Source: Lineus longissimus
Lineage: Eukaryota > Nemertea > Pilidiophora > Heteronemertea > Lineidae
Direction: 5' to 3'
NCBI RefSeq assembly: GCF_910592395.1
Contig: NC_088322.1
Span: 7,869,431-7,933,430 of the forward strand
DNA length: 64,000 nucleotides
The notes beneath the pieces are model-generated. The model was not told the DNA's origin and did not search any database. It saw only the letters and a list, made by a program, of their open reading frames with translations. A program made the position numbers and the translations under genes. This document shows, one piece after another, positions 56,565-64,000 of this stretch. The number at the start of each line of letters is the position of its first letter. The first letter of the stretch is position 1.

Positions 56565-57841
56565 CGTCGTCGTCCGTCGTCCGTTAGCAGGGCACGTTTC
56601 GTAATTGTTGGAGCTATTGAGTTGAAACTTAGTACACATGTACCCTTATGTAATGACACCTTGGAGACCAAGTTTCGGTCCGATTCGTTTCATGGTTTGG
56701 CCACCAGGGGGCCAAACGTTAAAAGTGAAAATATGCAATATCTCCCTTAATAGTAGTCGGGAAATTTTGAAAAAAATATGGTAGGTACTTCTAGCAAAGG
56801 TGCATCATATATCCTCCGGGTTTTTGATTTGACCTCCTTTTCAAGGTCACAGAGGTCAAATGGTGTAAATTGGCCGTTAGGATGTAACGATGGCACGTTT
56901 CTAAACTGCAATGACTATTGATACCAAATTTGGTACACATTTACCCCTTAGTCAGGTGATCTTAGGGACCAAAGTTTGGTCCAATATGATTCACCACTTG
57001 TCCACCAGGGGGCAAAATCCAAAAACCTTAAAAATGTGATTATTCCTTAACTTCTTGCCCGATTGCCACCAATTTGATATCATGGGTACATCTAACCACC
57101 ATACAGTATATGTCACACAGGTTTTTAATTTGACCTTCTTGTCAAGGTCACAGAGGTCAAATGGCGTAAATTCGCCGTCAGGCCGTAACTATGGCACGTT
57201 TCTTAACTGTAATGACTATTGATCACAAATTAAGTACACATGTACCCCTTGGTCAGGTGATCTTAGGTACCGAAGTTTGGTGCGATCTGATTTGCCGTTT
57301 GGCCTCCAGGGAGGGGGCCAAATCCTAATCTCTTCAAAATGCCATTATTCCTAGTAATGACTTGCCCGATTGGCACCAATTTTATATCATAGGTACATCT
57401 AATTCTAACAACCATTCAATATGTCACCCGGGTCTTCTTTGATTTGACCTACTTTTCAAGGTCACAGAGGTCGAATGTATTGTAAATTGGCCATTTTGGG
57501 GAAATTGTAATTGCTTGGACCTACATCAAACCTAACACTACATGACACAATACCATGCTCTTTATCCATCTTTCCTCCACATGAGGTGAGCACAATGGCC
57601 CTGGCCATTTCATTTTAATGAACAACATGGAACTTCATGCACATGTATGCAAAACTTTTTTAAAAATAACAGACTGATTCTTACCCACGAGCTTATGAAG
57701 CATATCTAACATCTTGTCGTAGAACCGGCTTTCCTGCTTGTGATAATTCTCCAAATAGATTTTGGGGTCGAAATGAGTTTTGTAGTCGACTCCAGATAAT
57801 GTTGCCGTCTCAAGTGATTCGGAAGCTGGATCGTTAGCCAT
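52301..57841 (-). CDS. NNMT/PNMT/INMT-family methyltransferase, copy B, 271 aa
   Basis: Exons 57841-57685, 53172-52956 and 52742-52301 have exactly the lengths of copy A (157, 217, 442 nt) and the same phases. The start MANDPASESLETATLSG is identical to copy A; later parts differ by scattered substitutions (CCDESAYRSAVKHV for CSDKSSFRSAVKHV, FAKVGLTNLQW for SAEVGLTNLRW). The SAM loop LLDVGSGPSIYSVISAG is unchanged. The frame has no stops, so it is probably functional. Intron 1 is 4.5 kb against 0.4 kb in copy A because of inserted repeats (LINE ORF1 relic, 56458-57612 element). Exon 1 could instead belong to a third lost gene, but the phase fits and no other exon 2 or 3 is near. Confidence 0.83.
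53303..53990 (+). mobile_element. LINE ORF1-like relic inside intron 1 of copy B
   Basis: Two open frames follow each other. The first ends in a charged, likely coiled-coil stretch (VKVSIQETNDKIRLMRRRKE). The second (53648-53983) has VHAEFPKIVNDRRKILFQYF, AKPDGRRATRNRDVFLYV and NGRKFTVDN, like the C-terminal domain of L1-type ORF1 proteins (fP.ei..RR..L.p....A...gkra.l..d.L.i.Gk.y). A frame change separates them. No RT is nearby. Confidence 0.5.
54183..56457. other. Rest of intron 1 of copy B, repeat-rich
   Basis: A C run near 54896-54911 and a foldback-related piece near 56090. From about 56310 to 56455 the sequence matches intron 1 of copy A (48481-48610; CAAT.GTTTGAAAACG, ATCATGGCTACA), so this is original intron sequence. 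I see no coding exon. Confidence 0.5.
56458..57612. mobile_element. 1.15 kb AGCTCACCT-family repeat with about three internal 300 bp units
   Basis: Starts AGCTCACCTCTTAGCAGAGGTGAGC (palindromic head) and ends near GAGGTGAGCACAATGGCC. Inside, blocks recur about every 290-310 bp: GGCACGTTTC, GTACACATGTACCCC, CCACCAGGG, and TTCAAGGTCACAGAGGTC at about 56845, 57140 and 57455. Copy A intron 1 lacks it (TTTTTTTAAATCAAGATGGAACTTC) and so serves as the empty site. No coding capacity seen. Confidence 0.75.
56499..56585 (+). repeat. (CGT)n microsatellite
   Basis: About 25 trinucleotides with CCGT interruptions at both ends, inside the head of the AGCTCACCT repeat. Confidence 0.95.
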
Positions 57842-58002
57842 GATAAGAAGCAATGGTGCAAAGTGCCTAAGGGCGCAGAAAGCAGCTAACCTCTCCGACC
57901 TGTCGTTCTGGGGTCCTGCACCAGGTTTTCTGCGTTTACAGATCGGTGCGCTTCTACGCTATTCATGCAAACACGGACGTGGTACCAGATGGTGTCCATG
58001 TA

Positions 58003-59173
58003 GTGGGTAGTTGTAAAACAAGAAACACAGAAACGAAACAGAAACACAGAAACGCAGAAACGAAACGCAAAAACGAAAATCAAACGGGTTTTCATAAAAG
58101 TTGGAATCAAGCGGCACGCCGATACTTTCCTTGCCCAATCCGTTGTTATTGTCGTTTAAAAGTAAAATCTGAGGTTGGTGGGTTGCGGCCAGCCGGAATG
58201 CAATAGAGTTGTTGAGGGGATACATGGAGCAACTTGGGGGGGGGGGGGGGCGGCACGATATGGGTGAAGTCTTTTGAGGTGGTGGTGTAGTACTTTGGTA
58301 GGTTCGATTCGATTCCTACAGCATGTTATTTTAAATGAAGGTTCAGAGCAACATCTTGCCTTGTAGTGTTCAATTTACATGAAGTACCAGGATCATCCTA
58401 CAAATCCCGTCTGATGCAGCACTAAATGCAAGGTACGGTACCAGTACATGGGTGAATCATTTCGACGTTATGTGAGACGTGAGAGACCAATTTTGGCGAC
58501 TAGAATAGAGTAAAGTGGGGGGGGGGGGGGGGGCGGGCGGGCACTAGACTTGGACTTGGAGTAACTCAATCTTGCCTGCCCAGCTACTGCCTTTAAATAG
58601 TCCCTTTAAATATCTGTTTATGTTAATGAGGTTGCAGTAGGGAAGTTCAGCCCAGTGTCGTGCACAGGCCATGGAATGTACAAAAGAACAGAACTCGCTA
58701 TTCGAAGGACAACTTTCTACTTACGCCGTGTAGTACATACATGTAGTGTATTGGGGAGGTCAGTGTAAATAGAAAATAGTCCTTCGAATAGAGAGTCATG
58801 TTCTATTGTACATTCCTAGCAGGCCTATGGTCGTGTTCTGGTCATTGGTCATGCCGACTTACTGGCGGCTCATATCGATCATAAAGTCCTCATGCCCTAC
58901 AGATGGTGGATTGTCAGGGGCACGATCAAGGCCGGATGCTGCCAATCTGCGCACACGTTGATGAGGCTAAAAGGGGTATTGGGAAATGAGCATTCCTCCT
59001 TCCATTCCGACTGAATACCAGTTTTAGTTACACCCGCGTTCGCGGCCACAACCATGGCAACAAGATGGAGTCTGCAGACCAGAATTCGCCACAAGACTGG
59101 TTTCTGCGTTTCGTTTCTGTGTTTCTGTGTTTCTGTTTCGTTTCTGTGTTTCTTGTTTTACAACTACCCCCAT
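58003..59173. repeat. Inverted repeat with about 73 bp arms, 1.0 kb interior
   Basis: GTAGTTGTAAAACAAGAAAC followed by ACAGAAACG-type short units (58008-58075) is repeated in reverse complement at 59100-59173 with few differences. The interior holds G runs (about 58237 and 58520) and an old duplicate of sequence near 50750-50920. Could be a non-autonomous element or a local inversion. Confidence 0.7.
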
Positions 59174-59849
59174 GTAGTATGCATTATGTATACTAGCATA
59201 TACCCATGGAGCGGGCAAAGTTGAAAAATGTAATATACCTTAGTTAAATGGGCACGATGATTGAACTACATTAAAGATCTAACGTTGCTGAAGTTTTATT
59301 AAAGGTTAAACACGAAATGAACTGCATTTAAGGACTTATTGCTGCTATCTACATGCAACCCCCAATAGATTGATTGGAGTACGCTATTTTGCATTATGGA
59401 TATGGTCGGCTGTGTCTGACATATCATGGAGGCATTGCTGTATTATCATCTATATATTATACTAGCACCTGTACGAGTTGGGACATGTCATGCAAAGTTC
59501 CTGAAACCGGGTGCAAAAGCTGTTCAATAGATTGGGCGTCATCAGATTGGAATGTGTGTCAGCCGGGTGCTCAGCTGTTGCACTGTCCTGTTTTGTGTGT
59601 TTTTTCCTGTTTTGTACAAAAATCAAAATATTTCGAAATTGAGCCGACTAAGCTACATTTTTTATCACAATTTTCTCGAGCATTGGCTATTGTGCTTCCC
59701 GTGAAAACCGGTATTTTGGAATTTACCTAAAGAAAGATTATAAAAATCGCGCTTTCTTGTGATTTGGGGGGTCTTGTTTGAAATGTTTTTAGCCTCAAGT
59801 GCTTCGAGCGAATCCTGCGCTAATTGCTGATAGACCGAGAGCCAGCTCA

Positions 59850-60552
59850 GTTTCAATTACACTATTGAGAACGAAAGGTTTGATGTTCTTATTACATTGA
59901 GAGTGTTTGGTGATGGTATAAAAACGATTTCTTGCATGTCACATTCCTGGTCTGAAGGTTGTGTAAACCCTTTAATACCCCCCAAGAAGCATGTTCAATT
60001 ACACTTTGGAGAACAAAGCCTGAAATGTCTTTTTAAACATCTACTTTGACCACTGAATGATAAAATGTCACACAAGAAAAAAAAATCACGGGCGATGGGT
60101 ACCCAAGAAGGCCCTCAATAAGGGCCCAAAAGGGTATCAATTACACTTTTGAGAACAAGTCTGCAACTCACACAAATTAATCCCACTTTATCACTGATTA
60201 CAAAAATGTAACACAAGAAAATAAATGTACTGGCAGTTTTAGACAAGAAGGGTCCTTAAGGGACAAAAAGGGTCACAATTACAGTTTTAAGAACACATCT
60301 GAAATTTACAGCAATGAATCCCATGATAACACTGATGATAAATATGTAACCCAAGAAAAGATAAACTTTGGCATTTTTTATCAAGAAGGACCGCGGTAAG
60401 GGTAAAAAAAGGGTATCAATTACACTTGGAGGAACAACGCTGAAATTCAGAATAATGAATCACACGTGTCCCCTGATCATAAAAATCTAGCACAAGAAAA
60501 GGAATTTCCTGGCATATCTGAACAAGAAGGGTTCTTAATGGTCAAAGGGGTC
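59850..60552 (+). repeat. Five tandem units of about 140 bp forming the left arm
   Basis: CAATTACA(C/G) recurs at 59854, 59996, 60138, 60276 and 60417 (spacing 138-142). Each unit goes on with GAGAACAA or a variant, then ACACAAGAAAA or CCCAAGAAAA, and AAGAAGG before the next. Confidence 0.85.
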
Positions 60553-61176
60553 ACTGTAAAACACGAAGCTCGCTTCTTTTAATGCCTAGTACCATTCATG
60601 ATAAAATGATAAGTTTTCATTTTCATTTTCTGTAAACATTTTTAGTTATTTTGTGAGTCACCAACCTGTTTTAATGGAATAGCAACAGGACCTACAGATG
60701 CCTATAATAGTAATAGGCCTACTGTTTTACTGTCCTATCTCTTAGTCCTACTTCTGATCATAAGATCAGACGTGTCAGGCCGTATCACAAGGGACGTGTC
60801 CACATCAATGCAGTGGTGAAATGCTACTGGGATGGTGTTCAAGTCAATATTTAATTTCCTTGGCATGAGGTAAATCGGAATCTGATGGAAAGTGTCGTGA
60901 TCAGTTACGTAACGATGTATTTTTCGCAACACTGATTAAAAGCTGAGATAAATACAAGGTAAGGATTAGTTAAATCGAATTCTTTTGCCCGCATGCATCG
61001 ACAACATGGAAGATTCATTCCAATGAACAAAAACCATTTTAGTGTTTCATAATATCGTAAAGGGATAATTGACTAAGATTATCATAGATGCCGGCTCCGT
61101 GTCGCACTTATGAATATTTTTCATTTCTCGCTATAAGAAGGGTTGTCCTACGTTAATAATATGTTCTTTCTTGCAG

Positions 61177-61882
61177 GAAATGCAAAAAATCCCCTTCACT
61201 TCACAAACAGAATAACAACAGTTACGCCTGACCAAGGTTTGTAGGATATTTGTTTCTGTGGCTTTCCCGTTGGATATGACGAATAAAGCTAAATGTATTT
61301 GTTTCCAAGTCGTTTTATTTTCATCCCAGTTTCATCATGTAGTTTGACAAGTATGTTGCTTTCTCCTTACAGCAGCCGCACCTGCTGCTGAGTCAGTGCC
61401 TTCAAACTTGACAAACAGAATGACAACAGTTACGTCTGACCAAGGTTTGTAGGATATTTGTTTCTGTGGTTTCCCGTTGGATATGAACAATAAAGCTAAA
61501 TGTAGCTGTGGCTCGTTTTATTTTCATCCCAGTTTCATCATTTAATTAGTTTGACAAGTATGTTGTTTTTTTCCTTACAGCAGCCACACCTGCTGCTGAG
61601 TCAGTGCCTTCAAATTGTCTGATACACATTCTACCCAACGAAGCTACGAAGTTACAGAAGTGGCAAGCAGAGAAGTGGACCGTGGTTCAGCGTGCTGCGG
61701 AGGCAAGGAAGAACATGAGAAACTATCACTCCTCAAAATTTAAGGTAGTAATTGATGCGTTGCCAGAGTGTCCAGCCAATACTGATGGGTACCACAGCAA
61801 GTGCTACAAGAACTTTAGTGCGGTTGCCTCTCAGTTTCATCCTAGATCTGATGATAATGAGACTTTAGCTCCGTCCATGTGA
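61177..61882 (+). CDS. N-terminal exons of the element's protein, two exons tandemly duplicated
   Basis: Three exons join in phase: 61177-61236, 61373-61444 and 61581 onward. The first two encode near-identical pieces (FTNRITTVTPDQG, LTNRMTTVTSDQG), and exons two and three both begin A-x-PAAESVPSN; the introns between are also alike (GTTTGTAGGATATTTGTTTC). The third continues LIHILPNEATKLQKWQAEKW to DGYHSKCYKNFSAV, a C...GYH..CY..F pattern I associate with uncharacterised transposon-borne proteins of invertebrates. It stops at 61880-61882, in a different frame from the C-terminal part, so the middle is missing or broken. Confidence 0.6.
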
Positions 61883-62948
61883 CATCGAAAAGGCTCTCCG
61901 ATCCTCATCATTCAAGCAACAACTGCCACGGTTTCTGTTAAAAGCCTGGGCCGGAGAGTGGCATGCCGCCATTCTCGATGGCAGGGAACTCTATGTCGGG
62001 GCCGATTCGGAGTGCGTTCGATTTAGAGGGGTCAATGGGAAGGTAATAGCCGAGTCCATTCCACACTTGTCATGTAACCACCCAGAAGCGGACACAAGAA
62101 TATGCTTGCACATGGCCGATGCTAACTCATCATTGCGAGAAGGAGACTTGGTAGTGAGAGCGACGGACACCGACATTCTTGTCATTCTTCTCCATCAATG
62201 CCACAAGATGTCCATGGATGTGTGGATGGATGTTGGTTCATCGGGTCGTGGGACGAGGCGCTTTGTGAACATCACCTCCATTGCAACGCAAGTTGGCTCC
62301 AAGGTTTGCAAGGCTCTACCAGGATTCCACTCGTACACAGGCTGCGATTACACTGCGGCTTTCATCAGGAAGGGAAAAAAGCGTCCACTTGCCATTGCTG
62401 AAAAAGATGATAGATTCTTGGAAGCATTCGCAGCGTTAGCCACAGGGCCAGTCAACGATGCCACATGCAAGGTCATTGAGGAATACACTGCCATGATGTA
62501 TGGAGCAAGAAACAAGAAAATATCTCTAAACCAGCATAGACACAAGATATTTGAGAAGGCCTTTGGACCAAAGAAAGGAAAGAATCTGTTTGCCGGACTG
62601 AAGGGGTTAGATGCAAGTTGCATTCCACCGTGCGAGAATGTTGTCAGGCAGAAAATCTACAGGAGCAACTATGTTGCTATGATCTGGCATGCAGCCTGTG
62701 ACAACTTGGTGCCAGACGAACCCAATCAAGGATGGGGGGGAGTGGACCCCGATGATGAGAGCTCCTACAAGATCGTGTGGTTCACATGCCAGCAGATGCC
62801 CGATAGTGCTTTACCAGATGAGACGGAGGCGGACAACAGTGATGAGGAGGGAGACATGCTGCCTGAGCACTATGACTTTGACGTGGATGATGACGATGAC
62901 TCAGACAGTGAGGTTGTCCAGCAAACTGATGACGTCGACTCGGACTAG
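61869..62948 (+). CDS. C-terminal part of an unclassified transposon-like protein
   Basis: Open from 61869 without an ATG start, so it is a continuation of a longer protein. Motifs: HPEADTRICLHMADA, VVRATDTDILVILLH, ALPGFHSYTGCDYTAAF with GKGKK-like FIRKGKKRPL, then YRSNYVAMIWHAA and GWGGVD. The tail is strongly acidic (DFDVDDDDDSDSE). The pattern ADTR..H / DTD-(I/V)-L-V-L-L / H..TGCD is, from memory, a recurrent family in cnidarian, mollusc and fish genomes. The DTD block is reminiscent of PIN/XPG-like nucleases, as reported for Academ-type elements, but I cannot confirm that link. It sits between the long inverted arms, so it is probably the element's own gene, now partly deleted. Confidence 0.65.
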   Translation, partial: LRPCDIEKALRSSSFKQQLPRFLLKAWAGEWHAAILDGRELYVGADSECVRFRGVNGKVIAESIPHLSCNHPEADTRICLHMADANSSLREGDLVVRATDTDILVILLHQCHKMSMDVWMDVGSSGRGTRRFVNITSIATQVGSKVCKALPGFHSYTGCDYTAAFIRKGKKRPLAIAEKDDRFLEAFAALATGPVNDATCKVIEEYTAMMYGARNKKISLNQHRHKIFEKAFGPKKGKNLFAGLKGLDASCIPPCENVVRQKIYRSNYVAMIWHAACDNLVPDEPNQGWGGVDPDDESSYKIVWFTCQQMPDSALPDETEADNSDEEGDMLPEHYDFDVDDDDDSDSEVVQQTDDVDSD

Positions 62949-63752
62949 ATTACTAAACTTAGTAACAATTAACCGAGTTTCAACCCTCATCACATAGATA
63001 CGATAACGATCATATAAATATCATTATGATATCGAGCAAGATATAAACATATAAATGAGTACCATGAATGACAAAATGGATAAGAAGGATATCATTTTAT
63101 TTGTAAGTGAATCAAGAAATATAAGACTTTGACGTGGGGGAGGGGGAGGGGCATGGTAGCAGCATGTTCTTTTTAATATCTGTACTACTTAGTAGCCATT
63201 TTTAGTTGAGTTCAAACTAGTGTTTGTGAAAACAATGTATGGTAAAGTTTGAGTGTTCATTATTCGTTTTCATGAAAATATTCAAATGTATTTTGTAGGT
63301 TCATTTACATGTAGATTGGTCTATTTGCTTGAATAATTGTTCATGATAAAACACCGTTGTGTATTGCTTTTAAAAGCTTTTTAAACCAGTTTATTCTTTC
63401 TGATACTTTTCATCTGTAGACAATCATGAATCTGATGGTAGTAGTGTTTTTACATCCCTTATCTGCCTTGTATTGTAGTAACCTCTTCATCATTTCAGGA
63501 AAGCTTACATGTAATAAAAGTCATTAAAATTTGTTATACACACCCAATTATCTTCACTTGGTCTTTTTGCATATGTAAAAAGTAAAGTAACCAGCTAATA
63601 TCTGGTATCATTCAGACCCTTCTAGCAGGGAGAAGGCACTTCTTGATTCCCAGTTGACTTTTACCACCCCGTAAATGGCCCTCATTATGATACTCACCTT
63701 ATCAAGAACATTAATCCTTGGTTATTTTGGAAGGTGTAAGCGAGACCCTTGT
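62949..63752. other. 3' flank of the element's gene up to the right arm
   Basis: AT-rich, with a GGGGGAGGGGGAGGGG run near 63137 and AATAAA at about 63513, a possible poly(A) signal for the ORF above. Confidence 0.45.
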
Positions 63753-64000
63753 TGACCATTAAGAACCCTTCTTGTTCAGATATGCCAGGAAATTTCTTTT
63801 CTTGTGCTAGATTTTTATGATCAGGGGACACGTGTGATTCATTATTCTGAATTTCAGCGTTGTTCCTCCAAGTGTAATTGATACCATTTTTTTACCCTTA
63901 CCGCAGTCCTTCTTGATAAAAAATGCCAAGGTTTATCTTTTCTTGGGTTACATATTTATCATCAGTGTTATCATGGGATTCATTGGTGTAAATTTCAGAT
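63753..64000 (-). repeat. Right inverted arm, cut by the window edge
   Basis: Reverse complement of 60297-60550, with a handful of differences, for example one near the CCGCGGTAAGG block (CTGCGG here). It starts where the left arm ends (GAACAAGAAGGGTTCTTAATG). Confidence 0.9.

Larger units (their letters stand above)
59850..64000 (+). mobile_element. DNA element with long inverted ends made of about 140 bp tandem repeats (right end beyond window)
   Basis: The segment 60297-60550 returns as its reverse complement at 63753-64000, almost identical, enclosing a split transposon-type ORF. The right arm runs off the window. The left arm is the inner part of a five-unit tandem array (59850-60552). 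Boundaries and target duplication cannot be set here. Confidence 0.75.

Noticed and set aside
1-64000. tRNA, rRNA, CRISPR arrays or bacterial-type operons
   Set aside because: None seen; gene structure is that of a metazoan nuclear genome.

Overview
The window is animal nuclear DNA. Genes are split by GT-AG introns with matching phases, and the repertoire is metazoan: a Shisa-type membrane protein, LRR-Ig receptors, a RING/B-box protein, a peritrophin-type chitin-binding exon and NNMT/PNMT-type methyltransferases. The repeat load (DIRS, pogo/Tigger, LINE relics, foldback MITEs, long G/C homopolymers, many TACATGTA words) suggests a marine invertebrate, most likely a lophotrochozoan. That placement is inference; nothing here fixes the species.

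Layout. 563-9411 (+): an 11-exon gene, probably open at its 5' end, whose exons all join in phase. It encodes a death-fold-like segment, a MAP3K-like pseudokinase (HRD is HRN, DFG is GFA), an acidic linker, a SEA-like domain and a C-terminal membrane anchor. 11808-18250 (-): a complete 7-exon Shisa-family gene of 292 aa. 19537-28853: three intronless-CDS receptors of one family, two LRR-Ig proteins and one with the Ig domain alone. 29121-29694 (-): the last two exons of a chitin-binding protein. 32852-34966 (+): an intronless RING/B-box (TRIM-like) protein. 35949-43594 (-): exons resembling the N-terminal half of prolyl 4-hydroxylase alpha, with a reading-frame break. A 5.3 kb DIRS retrotransposon (about 36024-41334) lies in one of its introns, about 20 bp from a splice acceptor. 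44911-47132: a whole pogo/Tigger DNA transposon with TA target duplication and inverted repeats; its transposase has an intron and two in-frame TAG codons. 47390-57841 (-): a tandem pair of three-exon NNMT-like methyltransferase genes with a truncated third copy between them. The second copy's first intron was inflated by a LINE ORF1 relic and a 1.15 kb repeat. 57842-59850: an inverted repeat and a diverged duplicate. 59850-64000 and beyond: most of a DNA element with long inverted ends built of about 140 bp tandem repeats, carrying a split ORF of an unclassified transposon-like family (motifs ADTR, ATDTDILVILL, TGCD).

The host genes do not form a pathway. Several point to cell-surface or innate signalling (pseudokinase with death-fold segment, LRR-Ig cluster, TRIM-like protein), but a functional link between them is inference. 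Exon borders were set by hand from splice consensus and phase; transcript data would confirm them.
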